This document shows, piece by piece, positions 33,977-43,075 of a stretch of DNA of 54,450 nucleotides. Under the pieces are notes generated by a model. The model saw only the letters and a list, made by a program, of their open reading frames with translations, was not told the origin of the DNA and did not search any database. The stretch spans positions 1 to 54,450 of the forward strand of contig JAFZIN010000020.1 in assembly GCA_017554305.1 (NCBI GenBank), written 5' to 3'. This DNA comes from Bacteroidales bacterium (GTDB taxonomy: Bacteria > Bacteroidota > Bacteroidia > Bacteroidales > UBA932). Numbering within the stretch: position 1 is the first letter of the stretch; every line of letters starts with the position of its first letter. The position numbers were made by a program, and so were the translations under genes.

Positions 33977-34566
33977 GTCAATTCAAAACCTATGCGGAGG
34001 CCTTTGTAGTTTTTGCTGAGTTTACCTAAAGTCTGAATCTTGGAATCTCCGGAGAGTGCTGCCGCAGACTGAAGGATTGTCAGAAGTTTCTGGGATTCAA
34101 AGTTTAAACTGATGCCTTTTGTGGTGCGTGTTATGTAAGCGGTGCTTGTCATAAGAAGACTTTTTAGCTTGATGGCACCAGTTTTAGGATCATATTTATA
34201 TGTACCGCTCCAGGGGAAACCGTCTATGTTGGCCTTGAATTTATTGTCTGCGGTAAAGGTGAAGGTGGTGTTGGAAGAGCTGACTCCCACCATTGCGTAA
34301 TACTCTTTAAGTCTGTCTTTTACCTCTGCGGCAGCAACGCTTCCTCCGGCCTCTGCAAAGAAGCTCTCACTTGTAAAGGCGCAGCCCGGAGAGGAGTATT
34401 TCCAGGTTCCAATAATCTGAGCCTGAGTTACCTTTATCTTGCCCGCAACAAAGTTGGCAATGCCGGAAATGGTGTTGCCCAGGCTCTGTGCCGGCGCCTG
34501 AAAAGTGCTGAATACCAGCAGAAAGGCTATAGCTATCGCTGAGAAAGAAATAGAAAATCTTTTCAT
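33970..34566 (-). CDS. DUF4923 family exported protein
   Basis: 198 residues with a signal peptide (ISFSAIAIAFLLVFSTFQAPAQ). The beta-rich rest (QIIGTWKYSSPGCAFTSESF, FTFTADNKFKANIDGFPWSG, TYKYDPKTGAIKLKS) is lipocalin-like and matches DUF4923 proteins common in Bacteroidetes. No lipobox. It lies 18 bases downstream of the YpfJ-like gene. Confidence 0.8.
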   Translation of the reverse strand: MKRFSISFSAIAIAFLLVFSTFQAPAQSLGNTISGIANFVAGKIKVTQAQIIGTWKYSSPGCAFTSESFFAEAGGSVAAAEVKDRLKEYYAMVGVSSSNTTFTFTADNKFKANIDGFPWSGTYKYDPKTGAIKLKSLLMTSTAYITRTTKGISLNFESQKLLTILQSAAALSGDSKIQTLGKLSKNYKGLRIGFELTK

Positions 34567-34584
34567 TGATGTAAGGTTAAAAGA

Positions 34585-35460
34585 TTACAACTGGCTCTCA
34601 CTTACAGAGTAGGTGTCTCCCTGGCGGAGGTCTCCGGTGCTGAGTCCCTTCTTGAGCCATCTCTCTCTCTGAGCGGAAGTTCCGTGAGTGAAGGCATCCG
34701 GAACTGTGTAGCCCTGAGCCTTCTTCTGCAGGTAGTCATCTCCAATCACCTTTGAACAGTTGATGGCGTTCTGAATATCCTGCTCGTCTATGGAGTTGAA
34801 CATTTTGTTCTCATGGTGTCCCCAAACTCCGGCAAGGAAATCTGCCTGAAGCTCAAGCCTTACGCTCCACTTGTTGGCGGTAGTTTTGTCTGCCTGCTGC
34901 ATCTTCTGATGAACCTGGCCAAGCACACCCAGAAGGTTTTCTACGTGGTGTCCAACCTCGTGAGCAATAACGTAAGCGTAAGCAAATTCACCGTCTGCAC
35001 CCAGTTGCTGCTTCATTGAACTGAAGAAGGAGAGGTCTATGTAAAGTGCCTTATCTGCAGAGCAATAGAACGGTCCCACGGAACTTGTAGCACCGCCGCA
35101 TCCTGTCTGAACGGAGTTGGTGAAGAGAACCATCTTAGGAGGCTCGTACTCTGCTCCAACCTGCTCTCTGAAAATCTTTGTCCATACATCCTCTGTACTT
35201 GCAAGAATCTTCTTTGAGAACTCTGCAAGTTCCTCTTCTTCTGCAGTTGGCGTGTAGTTCTGTGAAGTCTGTGTTCCGCCGCTGAGAAGTCCTCCCTCCC
35301 CTCCTGCTTCCTGCAGAACGCTAAGTGGGTTGCCGCCTAAAATCCAGGTAATCAGACCAATGATTATAAGTCCTCCAATTCCCATTCCGGCCTTCTGTCC
35401 GGCAGACATACCTCTGCGGTCATCTACGTTGGAACTGGTTCTTCTTCCTTCTAGTCTCAT
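34585..35460 (-). CDS. Neutral zinc metallopeptidase (YpfJ/KPN_02809 family)
   Basis: 291 residues from ATG 35460 (MRLEGRRTSSNVDDRRGMSA), the conserved start; the ATG-less extension to 35544 is rejected. One membrane segment (GIGGLIIIGLITWILGG) then an extracytoplasmic domain with VIAHEVGHHVENLLGV as zinc site. LELQADFLAGVWGH provides the downstream Glu. Family members have no settled substrate. A Bacteroidetes-type promoter is just upstream, within the end of the methyltransferase gene. Confidence 0.88.
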   Translation of the reverse strand: MRLEGRRTSSNVDDRRGMSAGQKAGMGIGGLIIIGLITWILGGNPLSVLQEAGGEGGLLSGGTQTSQNYTPTAEEEELAEFSKKILASTEDVWTKIFREQVGAEYEPPKMVLFTNSVQTGCGGATSSVGPFYCSADKALYIDLSFFSSMKQQLGADGEFAYAYVIAHEVGHHVENLLGVLGQVHQKMQQADKTTANKWSVRLELQADFLAGVWGHHENKMFNSIDEQDIQNAINCSKVIGDDYLQKKAQGYTVPDAFTHGTSAQRERWLKKGLSTGDLRQGDTYSVSESQL

Positions 35461-35489
35461 AGTTATATTTTTTAAAGATTTGTCTAGTA

Positions 35490-35520
35490 CAAATTTAAAC
35501 AATTTTGAGTTTGCGAACAA
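35490..35520 (-). promoter_or_regulatory. Promoter of the YpfJ-like gene
   Basis: Minus strand: TTG at 35518-35520, 20 bases, TAAATTTG at 35490-35497. It overlaps the last codons of the methyltransferase gene and lies about 30 bases upstream of the start codon. Confidence 0.55.
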
Positions 35521-36031
35521 CCTCCCAAAGCACAACTCCCACACATACGGAAACGTTCAGAGAGTGCTTTGTTCCAAACTGCGGAACCTCCACTGAGAGG
35601 TCACTCATATCCACCACCTCCTGCTGCACCCCGTGAACCTCATTTCCAAAAACAAAGGCATACCTCTCTCCCTCTTTTGGCGTAAACTCCGAAAGTGTCA
35701 CAGAATTCTCCGTCTGCTCAACACTTACAATGGTGTAACCCTCTTTCTTTAGCTCCGCGATAGCTTCTTTACTCTCATCATAGTGCTTCCACTGCATAGA
35801 GAGTTCCGCTCCCAGGGCAGATTTGTGAATCTCCGCACTGGGCGGGGTGGCGGAGATACCGCAAAGAATGACCCTCTCTACCGCAAAAGCGTCACTGCTG
35901 CGGAAGACGGAGCCTATGTTAAACTGGCTGCGAACGTTGTCCAGGACAACCGTAACCGGAATCTTACGGCTTTTGGAGAATTCCTCAACGGTCAATCTCC
36001 CCAGTTCGCTGTTCAGAAGTTTTCTGTTCAT
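35495..36031 (-). CDS. TrmH/SpoU-family RNA 2'-O-ribose methyltransferase
   Basis: 178 residues, short SpoU form without N-terminal domain. Motif 1 VVLDNVRSQFNIGSVFRSSD, motif 2 YAFVFGNEVHGVQQEVVDMS, motif 3 VEVPQFGTKHSLNVSVCVGV form the knotted AdoMet-binding domain. The Arg in FRSSD and Ser/Asn in SLNVS are catalytic or binding residues. The RNA target (tRNA position or rRNA) cannot be read from sequence. Confidence 0.88.
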   Translation of the reverse strand: MNRKLLNSELGRLTVEEFSKSRKIPVTVVLDNVRSQFNIGSVFRSSDAFAVERVILCGISATPPSAEIHKSALGAELSMQWKHYDESKEAIAELKKEGYTIVSVEQTENSVTLSEFTPKEGERYAFVFGNEVHGVQQEVVDMSDLSVEVPQFGTKHSLNVSVCVGVVLWEVVRKLKIV

Positions 36032-36065
36032 AACAATTTATTTTCCGTAAAGGTAATTAAATTAC

Positions 36066-36073
36066 TATATTTG
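36066..36073 (+). promoter_or_regulatory. Candidate -7 box of the glyA-pnp operon
   Basis: TATATTTG matches the Bacteroidetes -7 consensus, 47 bases upstream of the glyA ATG. A -33 TTTG at the right distance was not evident. The leader is AT-rich. Confidence 0.45.
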
Positions 36074-36120
36074 CTCACTTTGTTTAGTTTAAAAATTAAA
36101 AATGATAAAAATTTAAATAT

Positions 36121-37401
36121 ATGAAACAAGACCTTGAGATATCCGAACTTATAAAAAGAGAAGAAAACCGTCAGAGCAGAGGCGTGGAACTTATTGCTTC
36201 TGAGAACTTTGTAAGCAACCAGGTTCTGGCCGCACTGGGAAGCGTCTGCACAAACAAGTATGCAGAGGGTTATCCCGGCCACAGATATTACGGTGGCTGC
36301 CAGGAAGTTGACAAGATTGAGCAGGTTGCTATAGACCGTATCTGCCAGCTTTTTGACGCAGAATATGCAAATGTACAGCCTCACTCAGGCGCACAGGCAA
36401 ACATGGCCGTTATGATGGCCTGCATCAACCCTGGAGATACCTTCATGGGTCTTAACCTTGATATGGGAGGACACCTCACTCACGGTTCCCCTGTAAACGT
36501 ATCGGGCAAAATGTACAACGCCGTAGCTTACGGTTTGGATAAGGAGACCGGCCTCATTGACTACGATGATATGGAGAAGAAGGCTCTGGAGAATAAGCCA
36601 AAGCTTATAATTGGCGGAGCATCTGCATATTCCAGAGAGTGGGACTGGGAGAGAATGAGAGCCATTGCAGATAAGGTTGGAGCAATTCTCTGGGTAGATA
36701 TGGCTCACCCTGCAGGACTTATTGCAAAGGGTCTTTTGAAGAACCCTGTAAAATACGCACACATAGTAACTTCCACAACTCATAAGACACTCAGAGGTCC
36801 GCGTGGAGGTATCATCCTCGTTGGTAAGGACTTTGAAAATCCTTGGGGAATTAAGACTCCTAAGGGAGAGGTTAAGATGATGAGCGCCATTCTGAACTCA
36901 TCCGTATTCCCTGGTATTCAGGGCGGTCCGCTTGAGCACTGTATTGCTGCAAAGGCAGTTGCATTCTTTGAGGCGCTGCAGCCTGAGTTCAAGACTTACG
37001 TTGAGCAGGTACACCGCAACGCAGTAGTTATGGCAGAGGAGTTTATGGCAAGAGGTTACAAGGTTGTAAGCGGCGGAACAGACAACCACATGATGTTGAT
37101 AGACCTCAGAACCAAGTTCCCGGATCTTACCGGTAAGGTAGTGGAGAACACTCTGGTTCAGGCAGATATAACCGTCAACAAGAACATGGTTCCGTTTGAT
37201 ACCCGCTCACCGTTCCAGACTTCAGGTATAAGAGTAGGTACTCCTGCAGTTACTACAAGAGGTCTTAAGGAGAACGATATCAAATTGGTTGTCAATTTGA
37301 TAGACAAGGTGCTCAACAATATCTCAGATGAGAAGACACTTGGTGAGGTTCGTCATCAGGTAGAGCAGCTCATGAGCGGCAGACCGTTGAACATCTGGTA
37401 A
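36121..37401 (+). CDS. glyA: Serine hydroxymethyltransferase
   Basis: 426 residues, as usual. PLP-binding lysine is in [14 protein letters not shown] near residue 225. [20 protein letters not shown] and [15 protein letters not shown] are conserved. It interconverts serine and glycine with tetrahydrofolate, supplying one-carbon units. Followed by pnp after 21 bases. Confidence 0.97.
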   Translation: MKQDLEISELIKREENRQSRGVELIASENFVSNQVLAALGSVCTNKYAEGYPGHRYYGGCQEVDKIEQVAIDRICQLFDAEYANVQPHSGAQANMAVMMACINPGDTFMGLNLDMGGHLTHGSPVNVSGKMYNAVAYGLDKETGLIDYDDMEKKALENKPKLIIGGASAYSREWDWERMRAIADKVGAILWVDMAHPAGLIAKGLLKNPVKYAHIVTSTTHKTLRGPRGGIILVGKDFENPWGIKTPKGEVKMMSAILNSSVFPGIQGGPLEHCIAAKAVAFFEALQPEFKTYVEQVHRNAVVMAEEFMARGYKVVSGGTDNHMMLIDLRTKFPDLTGKVVENTLVQADITVNKNMVPFDTRSPFQTSGIRVGTPAVTTRGLKENDIKLVVNLIDKVLNNISDEKTLGEVRHQVEQLMSGRPLNIW

Positions 37402-37422
37402 AGAGAACATTTAGACGAGATT

Positions 37423-39699
37423 ATGAATATTATTAAGAAAACAATCCAGCTCGCAGACGGTAGAACAATTGAAATTGAGACTGGAAAACTGGCCAAGCAG
37501 GCAGATGGCTCGGCCGTTGTAAAGATGGGTGGCACTATGCTTCTTGCCACGGTTACTTGTGCTAAGGAAGCGGAAGAGGATGTTGATTTTCTCCCTCTTC
37601 AGGTAGATTACAAAGAGAAATTTTATTCAGCAGGCCGTTTCCCTGGCGGATTTATGAAGAGAGAGGGAAAGGCCAGTGATTATGAGATTCTTATTGCACG
37701 TCTTATAGACCGTGCTCTGAGACCTCTCTTTCCGGAAGATTTCCACGCAGCCGTATTTGTAACGGTTAATCTTATATCTGCAGAGGCTGATACTCAGCCC
37801 GATGCACTTGCAGGATTGGCAGCAGCTGCTGCACTTGCAGTTTCAGATATTCCTTTCAACGGACCAATTTCCGAGGTCAGAGTTGCAAGAATCAACGGTG
37901 AGTATTGCATTAACCCTGGCTTTAAGGCTTTGGAGAATGCAGACCTTGAACTGATGGTAGGTGCTACTGCTAAGAACATTATGATGGTTGAGGGTGAGAT
38001 GAAGGAGGTTAGTGAGGAGGTTATGCTTGGCGCCATTATGTTTGCCCATCAGGAGATTAAGAAGCACTGTGCTGTTCTTGAGGAACTTACAGACGCTGTT
38101 GGAAAGAGAGAGAAGAGAACTTATTGCCACGAGGTTAATGATGAGGCAATTAGAGAGGCCTGCTCAAAGTTCTGTTATGACCGCTGCTATGAGATAGCAA
38201 AGAGTGCTATGCCAAAGCAGGAGCGCACAGATGCCTTTGAGGCTCTGAAAGAGGAGTTTATGCAAACTATCGCGGAGGAAGAGAGAGAAGAGAAGACTGC
38301 AATGGTTAACAGATATTACTCTGCAGTTGAGAAGAAGGCAATGAGAGATCTTATCATCAATGAGGGCCGCCGTTTGGATGGCAGAAAGACCACTGAGGTC
38401 CGCCCAATCTGGTGTGAGGTAGATTATCTGCCTTGCGCTCACGGAAGTGCAATATTCACAAGAGGAGAGACTCAGTCACTTGCTACTGTTACCCTTGGTA
38501 CCAAGTTGGATATGAAGGAGATGGACGAGGTGCTCATTCAGTCTACAGAGCCTTTCGTTCTCCATTACAACTTCCCTTCATTTGCAACGGGAGAGGCAAG
38601 AGCCTCAAGAGGAACTTCACGCAGAGAGATTGGTCACGGTAACCTTGCAATGCGCGCTCTTAAGCCTATGATTCCAACAGGAGAGGAGAATCCTTACGCA
38701 ATAAGAGTTGTTTCAGATATTCTTGAGAGTAACGGATCTTCTTCAATGGCAAGCGTTTGCGCAGGCTGCCTTGCTCTTATGGATGCAGGTATTCAGATTA
38801 AGAAACCGGTAGCCGGTGTTGCAATGGGACTCATTGAGCAGGACGGTAAGTTTGCTATCCTTTCAGATATTCTGGGAGACGAGGATCACCTTGGTGATAT
38901 GGACTTCAAAGTGGCCGGAACCAAAGACGGTATTACTGCAACCCAGATGGATATTAAGTGTGACGGTCTTTCAGAAGAGATTATGGCTAAGGCACTTGCA
39001 CAGGCAAATCAGGCACGCCAGCACATTATGGGTGAGATGATGAAGACCATTAGCGAGCCACGTCCTGAGCTTAAGCCTTACGCTCCTAGAATTGTTCAGA
39101 TCAGAATTCCTGGTGAGTTCATTGGCGCCGTTATAGGCAAGGGCGGTGAGGTCATTCAGAAGATTCAGAAAGAGACCGGTACAACGGTTACTATTACTGA
39201 GGAGAAACAGGATGACGGAACCAGCATCGGAGCAGTTGATATCTTTGGAACCAACAAGGAGAGTATGGATAAGGCTCTTAACTGGATTAAGGGTATTACC
39301 ACAGTTCCGGAGGTTGGTCAGGTTTACCACGGAAAGATTACCTCAATTCTGGACTTTGGAGCATTCGTAGAGATACTCCCCGGCAAAGAGGGACTCCTTC
39401 ACATCTCTGAGATTGCCTGGAAGAAGACAGAGAAGGTTGAGGATGTATACAAGGTTGGTGATGAGGTAGATGTAAAGCTTCTGGAGATTGATGAGAAGAC
39501 AGGAAAGATGCGTCTTTCTGTAAAGGCTCTTCTTCCAAAACCGGAGGGTTACGTTGAGCCTCAGAGAAGACCTCGTCCGGAGGGAAACCGTTCTTCACGT
39601 ACAGGTAACTCAAGAGGTCCTCAGAGAGGAAACAACCACAGCCGTGCTCCAAGAAGGGAGAACGGTGAGCGTCCTGCTGAGAACCCTTCAGAAGAGTAA
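37423..39699 (+). CDS. pnp: Polynucleotide phosphorylase
   Basis: 758 residues. Two RNase PH core domains with an alpha-helical linker; [20 protein letters not shown] is the second-core active-site region. KH domain at about residues 565-625 ([20 protein letters not shown]) and S1 domain ([19 protein letters not shown]) follow. The C-terminal tail is rich in Arg, Pro and Gly (from about residue 705). It degrades RNA from the 3' end with phosphate in the cytoplasm. No promoter was seen between glyA and pnp. Confidence 0.97.
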   Translation: MNIIKKTIQLADGRTIEIETGKLAKQADGSAVVKMGGTMLLATVTCAKEAEEDVDFLPLQVDYKEKFYSAGRFPGGFMKREGKASDYEILIARLIDRALRPLFPEDFHAAVFVTVNLISAEADTQPDALAGLAAAAALAVSDIPFNGPISEVRVARINGEYCINPGFKALENADLELMVGATAKNIMMVEGEMKEVSEEVMLGAIMFAHQEIKKHCAVLEELTDAVGKREKRTYCHEVNDEAIREACSKFCYDRCYEIAKSAMPKQERTDAFEALKEEFMQTIAEEEREEKTAMVNRYYSAVEKKAMRDLIINEGRRLDGRKTTEVRPIWCEVDYLPCAHGSAIFTRGETQSLATVTLGTKLDMKEMDEVLIQSTEPFVLHYNFPSFATGEARASRGTSRREIGHGNLAMRALKPMIPTGEENPYAIRVVSDILESNGSSSMASVCAGCLALMDAGIQIKKPVAGVAMGLIEQDGKFAILSDILGDEDHLGDMDFKVAGTKDGITATQMDIKCDGLSEEIMAKALAQANQARQHIMGEMMKTISEPRPELKPYAPRIVQIRIPGEFIGAVIGKGGEVIQKIQKETGTTVTITEEKQDDGTSIGAVDIFGTNKESMDKALNWIKGITTVPEVGQVYHGKITSILDFGAFVEILPGKEGLLHISEIAWKKTEKVEDVYKVGDEVDVKLLEIDEKTGKMRLSVKALLPKPEGYVEPQRRPRPEGNRSSRTGNSRGPQRGNNHSRAPRRENGERPAENPSEE

Positions 39700-39727
39700 A
39701 AACCTGTAGTTTATATAATAGAAAAGA

Positions 39728-39848
39728 TTGGATGCCTAACTCCTTTCGCCTTCCGCTCCGCTAACGCGTCGCTTCATCCCGTCCGGCAAGCCGGACACCC
39801 GTTCATGAGGCCACGGGCGGCCACAGGCTCTGAGGAGTAGGCATCCAA
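39728..39848. repeat. GC-rich palindromic element with inner hairpins between pnp and pnuC
   Basis: Ends TTGGATGCCTA (39728-39738) and TAGGCATCCAA (39838-39848) are exact inverted repeats, extended by CTCC/GGAG with one bulged base to a 15-pair stem. Inside, GTCCGGC AA GCCGGAC (39781-39796) is a perfect hairpin and CCCGT/ACGGG (39798-39802 with 39813-39817) a second one. The right end is followed by CTTTT. GC content is higher than in neighbouring spacers. It could be a terminator-like structure, a structured RNA or a small mobile repeat. Confidence 0.6.
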
Positions 39849-39898
39849 CTTTTACATAAAAAAGCTATCAATAGGTCAAACAAATAGAGATTACTGAG

Positions 39899-40684
39899 AT
39901 GAAAATCAGTGAGAAGAAGTTCAACTTCTGGTTCAATATGTTCATCCTTGTGGGGATGATAACCGCCATTGTTGTTGTCAACTTCCTAAAGATCAGCTCT
40001 TCCGGAGCATTAACCGTTAAGCATATAGTTGTGGTTGTGGGCGCACTGATGGGCGTAATCAACACTGTATTAAGCGCTAACGGCAACATCTGGACATTCC
40101 TCTTTGGCCTTTTGGATGTGGGAATAGGGGCATACGCCAACTATGACAGCGGCAACATGGGACAGTTTGCCCAGCACGCCTTCTATTTTCTCCCAATGCA
40201 GTTCATTGGATTCTACCAGTGGAGAAAGAGAGGTGCCGGAAAGAGAGAGGAGAGCGGAGAAATCTCCAAGGTGAAGGCCCGCCGCCTAACCGGAAGGCAG
40301 TGGATTTATGTAACTTTAATACTGATTGCAGGAACCGCAATTGCCTACGGCATTCTCTATTGGGTAGATCTTCAGCAACTTAACGCAGGTAAGATTCAGG
40401 AGATAGACAAATCAAAACTCTTTCTGGATGCCTTTATCCTTATGCTCAACTTTATGGGTCAGATACTTATGTCCTGGGCATATATGGATCAGTGGTATCT
40501 GTGGAACCTTGTAAACGTCTTCTCCATAATGCTTTGGACCAACCGTCTTATGAGCGCTCAGAGTGACAGTTACACCATTGTGATGGTAATCAAGTACTCA
40601 TTCTATCTGCTCAACAGCCTCAACGGTCTTCGCATCTGGCTCCGCCTCTCCCGTTCAACCAACACCCCGGAACCTGCACAATAA
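39899..40684 (+). CDS. pnuC: PnuC-family nicotinamide riboside-type transporter
   Basis: 261 residues with about seven hydrophobic helices. The C-terminal signature with YMDQWYLWNLVNVFSIMLW carries the W-x2-W-N pattern of PnuC, and FAQHAFYFLPMQFIGFYQWR is another conserved segment. Likely a facilitative importer of nicotinamide riboside; family relatives carry thiamine or riboflavin, and no thiN or TPP riboswitch is adjacent here. A terminator follows. Confidence 0.85.
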   Translation: MKISEKKFNFWFNMFILVGMITAIVVVNFLKISSSGALTVKHIVVVVGALMGVINTVLSANGNIWTFLFGLLDVGIGAYANYDSGNMGQFAQHAFYFLPMQFIGFYQWRKRGAGKREESGEISKVKARRLTGRQWIYVTLILIAGTAIAYGILYWVDLQQLNAGKIQEIDKSKLFLDAFILMLNFMGQILMSWAYMDQWYLWNLVNVFSIMLWTNRLMSAQSDSYTIVMVIKYSFYLLNSLNGLRIWLRLSRSTNTPEPAQ

Positions 40685-40708
40685 GAGGCGCCTAAAAAGG
40701 AACAAAAG

Positions 40709-40745
40709 AAAAGGGGAACGGCCAATTGGTCATTCCCCTTTCTGT
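40709..40745. terminator. Bidirectional terminator between pnuC and rpsO
   Basis: AAAGGGGAA ... TTCCCCTTT with inner GGCCAATTGGTC forms a long stem, with A's on one side and T's on the other. Located 25 bases after pnuC and 18 bases after rpsO, between convergent genes. Confidence 0.85.
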
Positions 40746-40762
40746 TTCCTATTAGGTTACCG

Positions 40763-41038
40763 TTATTTACGGAGGTTAAGCTCCTTAACGATATTTCTGT
40801 ATCTCTCAATGTCTACCTCCTTGAGATAGTCAAGGAAACGGCGTCTCTTACCAACAAGCATCAGAAGTGCGCGCTGTGTGGAGTGATCCTTCTTGTTGCG
40901 CTTCATGTGCTCAGTAAGGTGAGCGATACGGTAGGAAAATAAAGCAATCTGACTTTCAGCAGAACCAGTGTCTTTATTAGACTTTCCGTACTTACCAAAG
41001 ATCTCTTGCTTTTTGTCTGAATTTAAATACTCAGCCAT
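40763..41038 (-). CDS. rpsO: 30S ribosomal protein S15
   Basis: 91 residues. SAESQIALFSYRIAHLTEHM and HSTQRALLMLVGKRRRFLDY are the conserved S15 helices contacting 16S rRNA. It helps assemble the 30S platform. It is transcribed alone from a strong consensus promoter, with a leader of about 55 bases that starts with a small hairpin. Confidence 0.97.
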   Translation of the reverse strand: MAEYLNSDKKQEIFGKYGKSNKDTGSAESQIALFSYRIAHLTEHMKRNKKDHSTQRALLMLVGKRRRFLDYLKEVDIERYRNIVKELNLRK

Positions 41039-41075
41039 CTGCTTAAGATTTTAATTGTTATTATTAATTTTGTTG

Positions 41076-41091
41076 CCCGATTTGGTTCGGG
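41076..41091 (-). promoter_or_regulatory. Short hairpin at the 5' end of the rpsO leader
   Basis: CCCGA (41087-41091 on the transcript side) pairs with TCGGG (41076-41080) around a loop of six. It begins right after the predicted transcription start. In other bacteria S15 binds its own leader; whether this hairpin does is not known. Confidence 0.45.
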
Positions 41092-41095
41092 GGTG

Positions 41096-41126
41096 CAAAT
41101 GTATGACTTTTTTCCTCTTTTGCAAA
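41096..41126 (-). promoter_or_regulatory. Promoter of rpsO
   Basis: Minus strand: TTTG (41123-41126), 19 bases, TACATTTG (41096-41103), a full consensus match. The -33 box is five bases from the start of the divergent YgjP-like gene. Confidence 0.7.
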
Positions 41127-41130
41127 ATCA

Positions 41131-41559
41131 ATGACAATAAAGTGTCCAAAATACTATGATGTGATTGCCGATACGGAGCAGGAGATGACTCCCTACAGGG
41201 TAAACAAACTGGCCCACCAGGTACTTCCGGAGAGGACCAGGCAGATGTACCTGCTGCTCTCCGCCAAGGTGAAGATCAAAAACGCCAAGGGTGAGATAGT
41301 TGAGGACCCGTTCCGTTACAAGAGGGTGGCAATAAAAAACAACCGCACCAACTGGGGCAGCTGTTCAACTCTGCGTAACATAAATCTGAATATGTATCTG
41401 GTACTGCTCCCTACGGAACTGATGGACTACGTAATAGCCCATGAGCTTTGCCACCTTGTTTATCCTAACCACTCTGACCGCTTTCACGCACTGCTTAACG
41501 CAGTGACGGACGGCAGAGAGAGATTTCTTGCCGCCCGTCTAAACCGTTACAGGTTGTAA
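41131..41559 (+). CDS. YgjP-like metallopeptidase domain protein
   Basis: 142 residues, shorter than YgjP (about 170-240). The zinc motif AHELCHLVYPNHSDRFH and the preceding NNRTNWGSCSTLRNINLNMY are diagnostic for this SprT/DUF45-like family. It is probably cytosolic, with no signal or membrane segment. Substrate unknown. It shares its upstream region with rpsO and is convergent with the small 41562-41840 gene. Confidence 0.85.
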   Translation: MTIKCPKYYDVIADTEQEMTPYRVNKLAHQVLPERTRQMYLLLSAKVKIKNAKGEIVEDPFRYKRVAIKNNRTNWGSCSTLRNINLNMYLVLLPTELMDYVIAHELCHLVYPNHSDRFHALLNAVTDGRERFLAARLNRYRL

Positions 41560-41561
41560 TC

Positions 41562-41840
41562 CTACTTTTTGCTGAGTGCGCTAAGACGCTCATAGAGAGC
41601 ATCTATGCCCTCAACGAGTTCCTTGGAAACTCCCCTGTAGTATTTGTCCGCCTTAATCTCCTCCGGGCGATGGTTAATCTTGTCAAACAAATCATCCTGA
41701 AGGTCTAGAGCGTCGCCAATAATCTCACCAACTTTGTCTACATCTGCCTCTGCGTTGAGTTCCAGGTAGATAAAGCAATCATCAACAACCTCTCCAATAA
41801 GGAATTCTACATCCTTCTTTATTGTTCTTAAGTTTCTCAT
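41562..41840 (-). CDS. Small conserved hypothetical protein
   Basis: 92 residues, helical and acidic: IGEVVDDCFIYLELNAEADV and LQDDLFDKINHRP are notable. It has no signal, no metal motif and no family I can name with certainty. The stop is two bases after the convergent metallopeptidase stop. It is read as a real gene because of its length, clean start MRNLRTIKKDVEF and the same codon use as neighbours, 25 bases downstream of the epimerase gene start side. Confidence 0.65.
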   Translation of the reverse strand: MRNLRTIKKDVEFLIGEVVDDCFIYLELNAEADVDKVGEIIGDALDLQDDLFDKINHRPEEIKADKYYRGVSKELVEGIDALYERLSALSKK

Positions 41841-41864
41841 ATTTGATTCAATTTAAATTTCTGT

Positions 41865-43052
41865 TTAGTCTTCCTGAGCGGCAAACTTGAGGTCTACGCC
41901 CTTGTTGATGCTGAGGCCCAATCCAGGTTTGGATGACGGAACAATGCGGCCGTCCTCAACGGTTGAGGAGTGGAAGCAGTCATTGGCAATGAGCCAGTTA
42001 CCGTCCAAATCCGTCCACTCGCATACAGGGGCAATCTGTGCGCCTGCTGCAATTGCAACAGAAGTCTCAGTCATACAGCCAATCATAAGCTTCATACCCA
42101 AAGCCTGAGCCAGAGATACCATCTCTCTTGCCTCATGCAATCCGGTACACTTCATAAGTTTGATGTTGATTCCTGAGTAGTAACCGTGAAGTTTCTTTAC
42201 GTCTGTAAGTCTCTGGCAAGCCTCATCTGCCATAATTGGAAGAGGTGAACGCTCTGTAAGCCAGCCTGTTTCCTCAATCATAAGTTTTGGCATAGGCTGC
42301 TCAATCATATTTACATTCTTGGTAGCCAGCCAGTTAATCATATCAAGAGCATAGTGCTTGTCTTTCCATCCCTGGTTTGCATCAATACAGATGGTTGTAT
42401 CTGTTACCTCACGGATGGTGTTAATCATCATCTTGTCCTGCTCCTCTGTGCGGCCCAGTTTCACCTTAATTAGGTGACCCTCGCTTGCGGCCTCCTTTGC
42501 CTTCTGAAGAACCTCATCATGAGAAGCCAAACCAACTGTAAATGAGTTGTATGGGCAGTTCTTTGGGTTGAATCCCCAAATCTTCCACCAAGGCTGACCA
42601 ATCATATTTCCTACAAGGTCATGAAGAGCAATATCTATGGAAGCCTTTGCTGCACAGTTATATGTGGTAATGGCATCCATCTCCGCCATAATCTCTCCAA
42701 TCATAAACGGATCCTTAAATTTCTTAAGAACCGGTCTTGCCTTCTTGAGGTAATCAATTGCAGAGTTGGTAGTCTCTCCAAGATAAGGCGGCATAGCAGC
42801 CTCACCGTATCCAATGTATCCGTCATAAGAAATTCTGGTAAGTACAATAGGGGTTGTACTTCTGGATGAGTTGGAGATGGTGAAAACGTGTTTCATCTTT
42901 GCAGTGAACGGGCACCACTCAAGTTCCAACTCCTTGGTTCCCTTAGGTTTGGAGATACCCTTAGTGCGAGCGAAAATCTGTGAAGGACTCAGAAGGGCTG
43001 CTGCCGCTCCAATAAGTCCTGCGCTCTTTAGGAATGTTCGTCTACTGGTCAT
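41865..43052 (-). CDS. Dipeptide epimerase (enolase superfamily), Tat-exported
   Basis: 395 residues. The twin-arginine signal SRRTFLKSAG leads to export. Muconate-lactonizing-enzyme fold with catalytic Lys in KVK (residues 196-198), metal ligands Asp224, Glu251 and Asp276, and Lys298 in NIKLMKC. This set is typical of L-Ala-D/L-Glu epimerases, which convert L-Ala-D-Glu from peptidoglycan to L-Ala-L-Glu. It is 24 bases downstream of an NlpC/P60 peptidase gene that would release such dipeptides. Confidence 0.85.
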   Translation of the reverse strand: MTSRRTFLKSAGLIGAAAALLSPSQIFARTKGISKPKGTKELELEWCPFTAKMKHVFTISNSSRSTTPIVLTRISYDGYIGYGEAAMPPYLGETTNSAIDYLKKARPVLKKFKDPFMIGEIMAEMDAITTYNCAAKASIDIALHDLVGNMIGQPWWKIWGFNPKNCPYNSFTVGLASHDEVLQKAKEAASEGHLIKVKLGRTEEQDKMMINTIREVTDTTICIDANQGWKDKHYALDMINWLATKNVNMIEQPMPKLMIEETGWLTERSPLPIMADEACQRLTDVKKLHGYYSGINIKLMKCTGLHEAREMVSLAQALGMKLMIGCMTETSVAIAAGAQIAPVCEWTDLDGNWLIANDCFHSSTVEDGRIVPSSKPGLGLSINKGVDLKFAAQED

Positions 43053-43075
43053 CTTTAACTGGTTTTATTTGATTA

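Noticed and set aside
39700-39898. TPP or NAD riboswitch before pnuC
   Set aside because: None of the conserved TPP segments (CTGAGA, ACCTGA and so on) occur; the palindrome has a different layout.
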